Source: Henricia sp. BOLD:AAB3569 (Eukaryota; Echinodermata; Asteroidea; Spinulosida; Echinasteridae). Taken from it: a DNA stretch of 64,000 nt. The notes beneath the pieces are model-generated. The model worked only from the letters and a program-made list of their open reading frames with translations. It made no database searches and was not told the origin of the DNA. This document shows positions 12,101 through 22,000 of the stretch, in pieces. A program made the position numbers and the translations under genes. The DNA is taken from the NCBI GenBank assembly GCA_037783545.1, contig JBBELK010000011.1:930001-994000 (forward strand), in the 5' to 3' direction. Position 1 is the stretch's first letter; each line of letters opens with the position of its first letter.

Positions 12101-13426
12101 ACATGTCATGAGAGGTCAATGAGACTTTGCGGATTAACTAAAACAGGAACCTTGTATTGTCAGGATTGAAAACAATGAAGAACATAGGATTGGGACCTAA
12201 ACTTCTCATTTTAAATTAAGCAGAATGTTGTGCTCTTATTGTCAAAGTTTAACTGCATATTCTTCAAAAGATTTGTTTCCTCTGTGACCAAAATATTTAA
12301 ATAAAAGACTTGTCGGCCTCTCCTGTTAAATTATTTTAATTATTTATTCCAAAAGAAAATACCAACATACCATAGCAGAAAATTTTGAACCAGACGGCAA
12401 TATCTTTTTCCTAATACAATGATGCATCATTTTTCATTTGCGTAGATTTTTCTCTCCTATATAACACAGGAAATTGAAGATACTAAAAATAGTTTTTATT
12501 GGTAGATTTTTAATTATTTACTGAAATACTGTAATTTCCTACCGGTATTTCTGCTGGTACAGATGGTGACATACTCTTGCTTAATTTACATTCACACGTC
12601 GGCATTTATGCTGAATTTAAAGGTCATAGTGAAATTTAATTTGGACTGATCGAACGAAGCGAACTGTTTTGCTCATTATTATTTTTTAACCCTGACAGTC
12701 CGGAGTCCACCGATTTTAATTTTATTTTCATTAAGTTATTTAAAATATTTTATATTTGATTTGAAAAGAAGATATTTTCTACAATTTTTAAATGTGGCGA
12801 TTTTATAAAATGAGAAATTAACATATTCATCGTATTCTATATTCCTCCCATTGCACTCATAAACATTTATTATTTTTATAATAGTGAGTGGATTTTCTTT
12901 TTAGCCATGTCATCAGTAGTGAGCTTTCGATTGGACGACGGAGAGGAAAACGACGGTGGAAAATCTGACCGCAACAACGTAGTTGCACAAAACATCCCAC
13001 CCTACTTTGAATCCATTTCGACTTTCACGACGACTTGTGATCAGTCATGTGATTCAAAAACGTGTTGATGAAGGTCAAACATTGCCGTTGTCACCACGAT
13101 GTTGATTTGCTTCAACTACCGTCCTAGAAATCAGACGACGACGACATGGCAAAGTCGACGCATGCACAGATGACTCGGGATGGCAATTCATCCGTCGTAT
13201 AATCATCTGTCGTGCGAATCGAAAACCTCCTAATATCTCCTTTGAAAGCTAAAATTAATGATAGACAAGGAAATGGCTCTAAACAATAACCACCCAATGT
13301 GGGATTTATTAGGCAACTGATATCACATTTTGGAATCTTACCTAAAGCCTTGGTGCACGCCTCTCTTATAGCTTTGTGCTTCCCTGAACTTGCTTCCTTA
13401 ATCAGGTTATTTAAGACCTCTTCCAT
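1..13426 (-). CDS. ARFGEF3: ARFGEF3 (BIG3) homologue, 5' part of gene, 14-15 coding exons
   Basis: Large Sec7-family ARF guanine-nucleotide-exchange-factor-like protein. In vertebrates BIG3 has DCB and HUS regions and a degenerate Sec7 domain and acts in endomembrane and secretory-granule traffic. Coding exons in transcript order: 13426-13342, 10244-10111, 9449-9315, 8995-8936, 8725-8612, 6425-6398, 4959-4866, 4647-4519, 3972-3627, 3436-3309, 2992-2814, 2502-1684, 1023-845, 536-371, and perhaps 127-<1. All junctions have AG/GT and matching phase across 2,596 coding bases (~865 residues). Diagnostic matches to recalled human BIG3 include MEEVLNNLIKEASSGKHKAI at the start, LNEEIQVEVMK, CELREACLFPL, ELVRLVGGLETMRPVL, LDEISQGKGL, LLLNLKL and LLGEAGY. 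The Sec7-like centre and C-terminus lie outside the window. Exons were placed by eye; the family call is secure. Confidence 0.93.
109..310. repeat. dispersed repeat, second copy near 20.2-20.5 kb
   Basis: The stretch starting ggggccaatttc matches, in inverse orientation and with many substitutions, the stretch 20,225-20,465. Shared blocks include tgcttactgtagcag-like, ttaagcact and cagttgctta. It lies in the ARFGEF3 intron downstream of exon 536-371. Confidence 0.5.
593..750. mobile_element. foldback/MITE copy, 'gagcaagttc' family
   Basis: Begins gagcaagttcgattcacgac and contains the gttaaccatagt / gatggttagtc blocks found also at 4,078-4,237 and 19,202-19,988. The family has short terminal inverted repeats containing GAGCAAGTTC and an internal 'cccac(a/g)gg' block. 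It is intronic and non-coding, and the class is unknown. Confidence 0.5.
1560..1683 (-). mobile_element. tRNA-derived SINE abutting the ARFGEF3 splice donor
   Basis: Read on the minus strand, the sequence starting at the donor GTATGG continues as a tRNA-like head: an A-box-like TGGTTTAGTGGGTAGGC, then a B-box GTGGGTTCGAGCC about 35 bases later. The intron's 5' splice site therefore appears to coincide with the first bases of the SINE. The 3' limit is approximate. Confidence 0.6.
1684..2502 (-). CDS. ARFGEF3: ARFGEF3 large acidic exon
   Basis: An 819-bp exon (phase 1 to phase 1) encoding a long Glu/Asp/Ser-rich, probably disordered linker, followed by VDEELQKFASKFVAG. That segment corresponds to the human stretch with FASTFCSGM that precedes the LLLNLKL segment. 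Low-complexity acidic composition explains why antisense open frames appear on the other strand here. The 3' end abuts a SINE (see 1560-1683). Confidence 0.85.
4078..4237. mobile_element. foldback MITE (about 40-bp arms)
   Basis: The left arm starts GAGCAAGTTCGGGCGGGCG and the right arm ends with its reverse complement. The arms span about 41 bp with almost no mismatches and a ~78-bp loop. It is intronic in ARFGEF3 and related to the elements at 593-750 and 19,202-19,988. Confidence 0.7.
4247..4335. repeat. near-perfect 89-bp palindrome
   Basis: The arm aaaggcacaggctcgtcagc and the following ~24 bases are repeated as an inverted copy with a 1-base centre. The only difference is one extra GC dinucleotide in the alternating GC run. 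It sits 10 bp from the previous foldback element. It could be a tiny MITE or a hairpin-forming insertion. Confidence 0.8.
5130..5513. mobile_element. MITE, 5'-truncated copy of the 11,637-12,074 element
   Basis: Shares with 11,637-12,074 the blocks gaggacgggac, the (a)ggtagcaaaa(t/ttct) hairpin, cacactgtgt and the GC-rich cgcgcgcgc block, and the right terminus ggccttaacaaaggcta. The left terminal repeat is missing or degraded. Confidence 0.65.
5923..6143. mobile_element. MITE with gggtctttctataaattagg termini
   Basis: The terminal inverted repeat begins gggtctttctataaattagg and is ~28 bp long, enclosing ~165 bp. A second full copy is at 34,679-34,924, and a related element with gggtaattcccaaaattagg termini is at 28,005-28,450. 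Intronic in ARFGEF3. Confidence 0.75.
6398..6425 (-). CDS. ARFGEF3: ARFGEF3 28-bp micro-exon
   Basis: Encodes about QLDTGKESA between the exons 8725-8612 (which ends in phase 0) and 4959-4866 (which starts in phase 1). An exon of this length modulo 3 is required to keep the frame, which is the main support. The donor is GTTTGT. The acceptor is a CAGCAG tandem, so the exon could be 25 or 28 bp. The polypyrimidine tract is weak. Confidence 0.5.
6820..7186 (+). mobile_element. tRNA-derived SINE
   Basis: The head has an A-box-like TGGCCGAGTGGTTTGGG and a B-box GGGTTCGAACGCC. The body (GAGCAAGGCACTCAA, GATGTAAAGCCGTTGG) and an A/T-rich (AAT)n-like tail match the other copies at 13,541, 15,132, 23,140(-), 50,795(-) and 52,113. 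This copy has a C-rich insertion just after the B-box. Intronic in ARFGEF3. Confidence 0.85.
7796..8447. mobile_element. composite foldback elements
   Basis: The first element (7,796-7,961) has ends caaatattgactgc / gcagtcaatatttg around a strong internal hairpin (catgactatgcccc / ggggcatagtcatg). The second (about 7,963-8,447) has inverted ends tatata.c.. and catctgattggttaaaag / cttttaaccaatcagatg. A related pair occurs at 19,296-19,810. No coding capacity. Confidence 0.6.
9620..10082. mobile_element. TTAA-type MITE, truncated, next to ARFGEF3 exon 2
   Basis: Homologous, in inverse orientation, to the full element at 16,127-16,649: shared blocks include gcgattctgcgaataaaacc, cagctttgtcaaatgtacca and the atgca(t)tttta block. 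It starts at TTAAAGGCC. The other end lacks its terminus and stops ~30 bp from the donor of exon 10244-10111. Confidence 0.7.
10245..13341 (-). other. ARFGEF3 intron 1
   Basis: A 3.1-kb intron with no coding signal. It holds dispersed repeat copies at 11,328-11,450 and 11,515-11,620 (both gggatcg.tttcacgaaagt...), also seen near 40,890, 57,085 and 61,385, and the MITE at 11,637-12,074. The remaining AT-rich sequence (12,090-13,340) shows no recognisable feature. Confidence 0.7.
11637..12074. mobile_element. 438-bp MITE with 9-bp target-site duplication
   Basis: Inverted ends tagcctttgttaaggcctc / gaggccttaacaaaggcta continue inward through cagctgggtgagtcgc. The 9-bp direct repeat gtttactac flanks it at 11,628-11,636 and 12,075-12,083. 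A 9-bp duplication is typical of Mutator-like elements, but no transposase is present, so the class is inferred. It contains an internal hairpin gctacctctcaggtagc. Confidence 0.8.
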
Positions 13427-13496
13427 GTTGTGATCGACTTGAGATTGCCACTCACAGACTGAAGGTCACTGTACTTTATGCTGAAAGGTGTGGTAC
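13342..13496 (-). CDS. ARFGEF3: ARFGEF3 first coding exon with start codon
   Basis: The ATG is at 13426-13424. The exon encodes MEEVLNNLIKEASSGKHKAI and continues to CTKAL, the conserved N-terminus of BIG3, then stops at donor GTAAGA (phase 1). Bases 13427-13496 would be 5' untranslated sequence. A good acceptor (tttttgtttag on the minus strand, ending at 13497) suggests that a further non-coding first exon lies upstream, so the transcription start is probably somewhere in 13.5-15.8 kb. Confidence 0.88.
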
Positions 13497-13540
13497 CTAA
13501 ACAAAAACACAGCGAGTATGATTTTAAATCCAATTTAGGT

Positions 13541-13897
13541 GGGGTACCGTGGCCGAGTGGTTTGGGTCATTGACTCGCAATCATGGAAAACTTGGGGTTG
13601 CGGGATCGATTCCGGCTGCGGTACCTGTGCCCTTGGGCAAGGCACCCAACCACACTTGCTCCATCCTTCGGAAGGGATGTAAAGCCGTTGGTCCAGTGTG
13701 TTGGGTAATGGTAACCATGCACTCTAAAGATCCCAAAGCATTCTTTCGTAAAGAGCAAGGGGATTCCCCAGTGTCTCTGGCCATTTCTAATTCTAATTCT
13801 TCATGGGTTTCCTCACGCTTGCGAGTGACAGTGCAATGAGCACTATTGAGGAATCCTTGGTATGAATTTACCAGAAAGAAATAATAATAATAATAAA
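13541..13897 (+). mobile_element. tRNA-derived SINE
   Basis: Same family as 6,820-7,186: TGGCCGAGTGGTTTGGG A-box region, the GGGATCGATTCC B-box position, GGCAAGGCACCCAACC body, and a tail of ataataataataa. It lies just upstream of the first ARFGEF3 coding exon. Confidence 0.85.
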
Positions 13898-14261
13898 TTT
13901 ATGGGGCAAGTACGTGTAGAACAAAAATCTACTTTCCTAAGTATCAAATAATCACATTTGCAACATTTCTGTTTCGGGACATGTTTTTCAGTAGGCCTAT
14001 GTTTCATATGCTTTAAACTCAAATTTGCTGAAGTGAACGGTTGATTCTTGAACTCTTTTTGGTTTTCATGAAAATGAGTGAAAAAGTTGCCGAGTTGGCG
14101 TCGGCCTCACAAGTTTACGCACACTTCGCCGGGCAATATTTGTCATCCAATCCAATGATGTATTGAGAACGTCGATAAGGTTTTTTTTTAAAAGCACTGC
14201 ACTGAGCCCCAGCCGCCCCATTCGGGTGTACCAGACACGTCGAGTACCCTGCGCGAATGTC

Positions 14262-14570
14262 GGTCGTTTCGTACCCAAGTTGTTTCGTACCCAGTCGTTT
14301 CGTACCCAGGTCGTTTCGTACCCAGGTCGTTTCGCACCCAGGATTCATTGCACACGTGACAAAGGGTTCCAAATCCTTTTCTATTGAACAACAATGCTAC
14401 TGTCAATCACTCTTGGTGGTTCACGGGACGGTTTGCATGACTGGCTTAATCTCCTTTGTGCATCATAATTGACTGGGTACGAAACGACTTGGGTACGAAA
14501 CGACCAGGGTACGAAACGACCAGGGTACGAAACGACTTGGGTACGAAACGACCAGGGTACGAAACGACCT
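14262..14570. repeat. inverted pair of 16-17 bp tandem arrays
   Basis: On the left (14,262-14,343) about five units of gtcgtttcgtacccag(g) lie head to tail. On the right (14,471-14,570) about six units are in the reverse orientation (gggtacgaaacgac). The spacer is ~125 bp. The outer flanks also mirror each other (ccctgcgcgaa on both sides), so the whole can fold into one hairpin. Confidence 0.8.
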
Positions 14571-15131
14571 GCTTCGCCCTGCGCGAACGCAGCCTCGATC
14601 GCGATGTGTCCAACCGTACAATATTTTCCCCTCTAGCAAGGTTTAAAACGGTTTTGTACGCACATATGTACGAATACGATGTAGATGAATACTGTCATAA
14701 GGTACTTACATTATTAACATGGAAGAAGAAGGTGGACATCCATATTAATTCGAGAAATAAGTGAAAGTCCACGGCCGGAACGTACGTGGAACTTCGGCGA
14801 TACACACTGTAGGTTGACCGTATTTGATCGCAAGAGGGCGCTGCGCTGCTAAAGGCAAATTAAACTTGAGCAAGTCTTTAAAGTTCACGCGTACCTGGTA
14901 ATACCCTAACCCTAAACACTGAGGGCACAAGTAAAGTTTAAAGTCACGTGACCTTGAATTTTTGAAAAATGCTCAAAAACGGCCAAATTTGACGGCGTCT
15001 TTTCAGGATATATCTAATTTACTCTGGAAAGCGCTTCAGAATAATGTATGGGTCTATTTCGAACCCAAAATAGCCCAACAAAGCCGGTGTATCCATTCAT
15101 GGAGGAAGAATTACCCCCAACAAGTATCATC

Positions 15132-15447
15132 GGGGGTACCGTGGCCGACTGGTTAGACTCGCAATCATGGTTGCAAACTTGGGGTTGCGGGTTCGAATCT
15201 GGCTGCGGTACCTGTGCCCTTGGGCAAGGCACTCAACCACACTTGCTCCATCCTTCGGAAGGGATGTAAAGCCGTTGGTCCAGTGTGTTAGGTAATGGTA
15301 ACGCACTCTAAAGATCCCAGAGCATTCTTTCGTGAAGAGCAAGGGGATTCCCCGGTGTCTCTGGCCATTTCTAATTCTAATTCTTCATGGGTTTCCTCAC
15401 CAATGAGCCCTATTGAGGAATCCTAATTGGTATGAATACCAGAAAGA

Positions 15448-15477
<30 letters not shown>
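15132..15477 (+). mobile_element. tRNA-derived SINE
   Basis: Starts ggggtaccgtggccgactgg and has the intact B-box GGGTTCGAATCTGG, the gagcattctttcgtgaagag body and an (ATA)n tail. It ends ~445 bp before the IGF2R start codon. Confidence 0.85.
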
Positions 15478-15478
<1 letters not shown>

Positions 15479-15922
15479 CCTGTTTAAATGAAAGGTTAAA
15501 GGGGAATTCCCCATTTATTGTCTGAGCTTGAATCTCGGAGAGTCCTTCCTTGTATTTGTTCATAAACCGCAGTCATAAGGAATCTAAATTGAAACCACCT
15601 TGACCAAATAAATTATCTGAACAGTAAAAGAAAATGAAAGAAACTTTGGCATCGAATGATATTTCTTTAAACACTGCACTCGTGACCACGCTCGTGACCA
15701 ACACGATTGCCTCAGTATGGTCACATGATGAATGTCATGCTGCAGCCTGTAACTTTTTCATGAACTTTAAACCAAATTTTGCAAACAGTCGTCGCATACT
15801 ATCCAAATGAAAAAGATAACCCGTGCGCGATGACCTTTGACCCACATAACAACATGGCGAAAAACGGACAGGGAAGACGAGTTGGAACGGACGTTTTAAC
15901 TAAAACAAAGCCACTTTCCACC

Positions 15923-16017
15923 ATGATTTTGCTTCGTGCGTTCCTCGTATTTTGCGGAATATGTGCAGCAGAATCTTGCATGGCTGGTGATCGGGATTTA
16001 TCGCCAATCCAAAATGG
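15923..16017 (+). CDS. IGF2R: IGF2R exon 1: signal peptide
   Basis: CCACCATGA at the chosen ATG (15,923) is a strong initiation context and starts [19 protein letters not shown], a typical cleavable signal sequence. An in-frame ATG 69 bp upstream (15,854, AACATGG) would add 23 polar and basic residues. I prefer the downstream start because signal sequences usually begin just before the hydrophobic core, but the upstream one cannot be excluded. The exon ends in phase 2 at GTACGT. Confidence 0.85.
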
Positions 16018-19000
16018 GTACGTATCCTGTAAAATTGTGTAGGTCAACTCGACCGTTGGCGTTGGCGTTGCGTTGCACTTGCCATGCTTGCAGTGCCAGA
16101 TAGCTCCATATGGTTGGTTTAATTAAAGGCCAGTGCCGGATCATTTGCAATGACCCCAAAAAGTAATCGACGAGTTTACAGGGGAAAAGTTCTGAAAGTA
16201 AAGATTGAATTAATAGCAACTATCCATTGAAAGGTTTTCGCTCAAAATGATTAATGTTACCAGAAAATAATCCGTAAAGATAAAATTATTTAGATCATTT
16301 GCAAATGATTTATTTATTTTTGGTTCGCATCTACGCGGTCCAAAATGCATGGACGCTGTGTACTCCGTGTGCGTGTTACAACGCGATGCATTTTTATGGA
16401 TTGCGCGCACACGCAGTATGTGCGCCACAGAGTGCATGATGCAAGCCACATATACCCGATCAACTGAGAACGAATATTTGAAACACCCCGCCAAGACCAG
16501 GAAAATGCATATGGAATTTCATGGTTTTTTTAAACGTGGTACATTTGACAAAGCTGAAATTTCTTCGGATGAATTTGTTGATGTCTTTCTTTTGATTTAT
16601 AATGGTTTTATTCGCAGAATCGCTCAAAAACAGATCATCTACAGGGCCTTTAATTAAACTGGGCCTGGGGCCCGGCCCGGTCGCCGTTCAATAAACATGA
16701 CATTGACAAACTTGACCATCATGTCAATTAACTGGACTATCAAGTTAGAATTGAGAAGTTAATAATGAATATTTTTCTTTAAAACAATTTATCAGGCCTC
16801 CGTAAATGCAGATTTAATAGAAAAACATAAATTTAGAAGTGTGAAAAATTTTACAGATTTTTTAAATTTCATTTTCTTACATTATGTTTAATTTTACAGG
16901 GCTTTCTTCTGATTGTTCAAATAATATTTTTATTACATTTTCCTTTTCAAAGGAACACATGGAACGTCAAGGTAAATCTTACACAAGGCACAGTGTCTAC
17001 ATTCTACATGAATCTATGCAGTACAGGAAACGGGGATTGTAGCCAAAGCTCCATCTGTCTCAAAACAGGCGACATGCCGACTATTAACGTGGGGAATTCG
17101 AACAGTACGCTGATTACCACACCCAACTACGGTGGGGATGGTTTCCGCATGGACTACCGAGGCGATGATTGTCCAACTCCAAGCAGCACTCCAACTCATA
17201 AGGAACAGTGGCAAACGACAATTACCTTCAAATGCGACAAAACACTTGTAAGGGAACTTTCTAAGACAAACTTGTTTGTCATGTATAGACCGTATCGAAT
17301 AGCTGCCATCTTGTGGAGCAGTTTCTTTGTTACACGAGGACCAGGGTTGTAGTCGAGTCCATCACAAGTCAAGAGCCGATAAAATCACAGTCCATAACAA
17401 GACTGTTACAATTCCAGTAACAAAAAGCAAAGGATGCAAACGCACAAAAAAGTCCTTTGTTTGCTTTAATTTGAATAGCTTGTGACTTGAATTGAGACCC
17501 AGGGACTTGTGGTGGACTTGTGAAGGCTTGTGAGGACTTGTGATGGACTCGACTACAACCCTGACGAGGACATGCACGTTTTGTGCTTGCATTGTTGACC
17601 AATTTAAACAACAAAAGTAGCTATTTGATAAACGGTCTATAAATATGTATTGTGTATCATTATTGCATCTTGTGAATCTACCTATGGGTCATTCCATGTC
17701 AATTCAACGAGCTTTTAGACCTGACCCTCACAGATTGAAATGAAATTTAGTGTGCTGATTGGACTCCTTGAGAAACCCCTAAATACACAGTTACATGTTA
17801 TTTACATGTTATTTACATGTTATTTACATGTTAGCCAATGTTAAAATTATCATAACTAAAAATCTGTAAGAGTGCCCATCCCAAATCTTTCTGGAAATCT
17901 AACAAATAAAAAAAAAATACGCATTTTGACAAATACGCATTTTTGCAAAGGTTATAAATTTACATAACGTTTTTGTGGTACGAGATACATTTTTGATGTT
18001 ATTTTATAAAATGAAGCTTATTTCAAGAACTTTAAAATGATGTAAAGTTTATCTCTCTAGGTCCATTACTTTTAGAGATATAACTGTCCAAACATAGCAG
18101 GTCATGCTAATTAGTCAAAGTTCGTTGACCCGTATCTAAAAAATTAATTGACCAAATGACATAAAATGTTAGTTCTCGGGGTTTCTCAAGGAGTCCAATC
18201 AGCGCACCAAATTTCATTTCAATCTGTGAGGGTCAGGTCTAAAAGCTTGTTGAATTGGAATGACCTCTTTGTATACATTCACTAGAATGGATCCCTGTTT
18301 TGAGTTGACCAGTTGTCTCACTTGGCCGGGTTAGACTGTTCACATTGTAATGACTTTGATCTCTACCGTGTGATGGATTAACAGGGCTCGCCGGTTTTCG
18401 TCCAGCAGTCGGGCTGCACCTATTTCTTTGAATGGCACAGTACGGTGGCTTGCAAGAACCCTCCATCCGTCAAGGAAGTACGTTGCTCGTTTTACGACAA
18501 CGACGGCAAAAAGCGTGATCTGACACCACTCATCAAGCAACAAGGCGGCTACAAAGTGGACTCGGAGTCGGATAGCGAAGAGTTGTATATCAACGTTTGC
18601 AGGGAAATCACACCAGGTAAATTCCCTTTTTTGTAGATAACCTTTTCCCACAGATTCACGAAATTCCCGTGCAGTTTCTGATTAGTGTAGAATAATTAAA
18701 ACAATTTCAAAACAGACATATCTTTTTTTATAGTTTTGATAACATTCAATGTGTTTTTTATTCAACAATTTTGCCATTCTCGAGCAAAAATCGTTAAAAC
18801 TAAAGAAAAGGAAAAAATAAAAGTTACCTAATTACAATTTGATGGTTTTTGTCATTGTTACAGATGGTCCAACAGCAAGCTGTAAACCCGGTAGTGCTGC
18901 TTGTTTCATCAGAACCACTACAGGTCCCGACAGTTCAATCAATCACGAAGCCACTGATGTGGGCCAGCCATTTCAGCCACTGCAGAACCTCGGACTAGAA

Positions 19001-22000
19001 CGACAACAGTTACGTTACAATACGAGCAACGTACCGAGCGGATGCAGCGATCAACCCCAAGTGACCATCGTGTTTGTGTGTCCCAGGGAGGGAGGAAGAA
19101 ATCAGGGGGTAAGGGACTGAATCGGTCGGATTTTGGGGACGTTCAGACATGGTATTAAAAGCAGTCTAATTTCAGTTCAATAAAAAAAACAGTCTATCTT
19201 TGGGCAAGTTCAATTCACAACTATAGTTAACTATATCTAACTAAACGCAGTCTAGTCAACGATGGTTAGTCGTGTCTGGTCGACTATTTACAATTATATA
19301 CCTCATACATTGATTCTCGTTCACTGATTGGTTAAACGCAGATCACGCGACATAGATTAGTTCAACCATTTCAGTGAGCAACTGAAAAAAGTACTATTGT
19401 TTGACCTTTTGCGCAATAAGTCAAAGGATAGTACTTTCTAAAAGTACTATTTCATAGCGCGTACGCAACCGCGCGAGCGTGTGCCAGCGCGCGGGAGACG
19501 CGTTCGCGTGAAGCAACTAGCAGTGGTGTTCGCGTTCACGCGGACAATGTGCACTTTGGCTTGGCTCTCTGAAAACTGAATTTTGTCCTGAAAATACCAA
19601 TCATTTGACACAAAAAATCGATGTATGAGGTATATAAAACAAATATTGACTGCTTTTATTTGGGTGATGATGCAAACTACCGCCCCTCAGTGATCTTGAA
19701 ACGGCAGTCCTGCTATTTTCCCGAGGCCAATAGCAGGACTGTCGTTTCAAGATCACCTCGGGACGATAGTTTGCACCATCACCCTCATGAGCAGTCAATA
19801 TTTGTATACTAGCCCACAGGGAACGGTTGCGCTACTCACTGCTACTCATTGGGTATTGAGTTGATGCAGTGTTTTGCACAGAAACAGTTGACTAACCAAA
19901 GGCGTTCACACTTGCACGTTAATACGCATGTGTGTTGCCAGAGTGACGTTCGACCAGTGGTTAACTTTAGTCGTGAATCAAACTTGCTTCCAGTTGTCTG
20001 AAAAGGTCTCTATAGAGCGAGCTTGCTTCAGCATGAACAGCCATGAAACAGTGCAAAAGCAACTGCTACTGTAAGCATGCTTTTTCAGCCCATGCTTAAG
20101 CAGTGCCATAACATTGAGGCCAACTCCTTCACTACCATTGCAGGTACCCATTTACTCCTAGGTGTCGAGAGGCAACTTATGGCAAAGTGCCTTGCCCAAG
20201 GGCACGTGCATGATGACGCCACCAGGGGTTAATTTCATAGAGTTACTTAACAGCCCATTTTCTCTTAACCAAGCATCAGGCTATTTCATAGACATCGTTG
20301 ACAGTAAGCAACTGAAAACGTGCCTTAACTGCAGAGCCAAACTCAATGACGAAACAATAGCCATTTCCAAGCACGCGCATGCTGTGACTGTGAATTAGCA
20401 CTTAATGCATCTGCTACAGTAAGCACGCTGTTACTACTTGTGCTTAAGCAGCTCTATGAATTGGCCTCTTGATTCAAGCCAGAAATAAATGAAAAATTAC
20501 AGGTCTGAAATAGGCACCATATGGCTTGGCGTGCTGTTTAATTTATAGAGATTGGCAAATCTAGTTTAGAATCGACACCTTAAACCGAAGTGTCTCAAGG
20601 TAACAGCTGTTATTTCTTTTTCTTGTTTAGAGTCAAAACCCCAAGTTAATAACGAGCACCAATTGTAACTACGAGGTGCAGTGGTTGACTGAATACGTCT
20701 GCCCAGTGGACATGCTGACGACGAATGGCTGCGCATTCACAAAAGCCAACCACGGCATTGATATCGACTTGACTCCGTTGCAGAAACGTACGTTTTTGTT
20801 ATCGTTTATAAGTGAAAAGTTGTAATAAACACAATTAATGTTTAATGAGTCTTTCCACGGTAAAGGGGGCATTTTGGGCAACACAGACCATATTTTCCAG
20901 AAAATACCTTTGTCTGGTCTCAAAATAAAACAAATAAGTTTCAGTTGTTCTGAAGAGATAACTTGGTCCCATAAAGGGTTCCAAATAGTGTGACAATAGG
21001 CCTTTCTAAAACCCTGTGTACAAAATGTCCAATATACGCTCGTAACCGGGACGGCCTAAAATGTAACAAGTGTCTGAGGTCCGAATCCTAAAGAGGCCCA
21101 TAATTTTATTATCTTTTTTGATAGTTTGTTAGTTCATCATTGCTTTGGCCTTTTTAAAAACTAACTTCTCAATTATAAAAAAATGTTCAAAGCCTCAGCT
21201 TTGGCATCCTGAGATCTCAGGGAATTTCCACTATGCGAAGCGACGTAACAATACCCTGAGGAAATACACGCAAATCTGTGGAGCGAGCCGGCTGTTGTCT
21301 TGAGCCAACTCACGCCCGAGTCATTTTTATGTAATTTAATCAATTCGGTCATGTTATGCCGAAAAGAAACAATTTCTATACTTTCCAGAAATTGTATTGG
21401 GTTCCGTTCCTTATGACTGTCCCATTCCTACCAAACTTTCAAACGACGAACCTTATTTACTCCGCAGTTGTTCACATTAATAACAGGGATGCATGCTGAC
21501 GAATGTAATGGAACGGATTCCCCAGTATGCTTTAAATAGCAGCCAATCGCCGACGAGGACAACGGCCAGCATTACCGAGTACATGTATCACATGCGTGCA
21601 CGGTGTTTACAATCTGCGCGCGTGACATTTGAATGCTTGCAATCGTGCTACAATGCACTGCAAGCGTCCTGATTGGTCCAGCAGAGGCGACAGGATTTCT
21701 GTCGCTAGTCCCACCGCCAAATGGGGCCTTTTTCAACAGGGCCACTGTACGCAGGAGTTAGGGAGTGCGTTAAAGGGGCACTGTTGCAAGAGGATGCAGC
21801 TTTGGTAATATTTTCAGTTTTTATATTTTGCGAAAATTAAAAATAAATCTAAAAGACCTTTTATTTAATTTGTTTGCAGCACAACCAAATCAACATTATC
21901 GTGTTGATACAACTAAATATGTATACTTTCTGGACGTATGTCGAGACATGCCGCTTGATTGTCCAGATTCAGAGAAGATAGGAGCTGTCTGTCAGGAACC

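Larger units (their letters stand above)
13497..15922. promoter_or_regulatory. intergenic region between divergent ARFGEF3 and IGF2R starts
   Basis: The two start codons face away from each other, so both promoters should lie here. I see SINEs at 13,541-13,897 and 15,132-15,477, an inverted array pair at 14,262-14,570, and otherwise unremarkable sequence. AACATGGCGAAA at 15,851-15,862, 69 bp upstream of the preferred IGF2R ATG, resembles a YY1 site. No clear TATA box with proper spacing could be assigned. The extent is inferred, not mapped. Confidence 0.45.
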
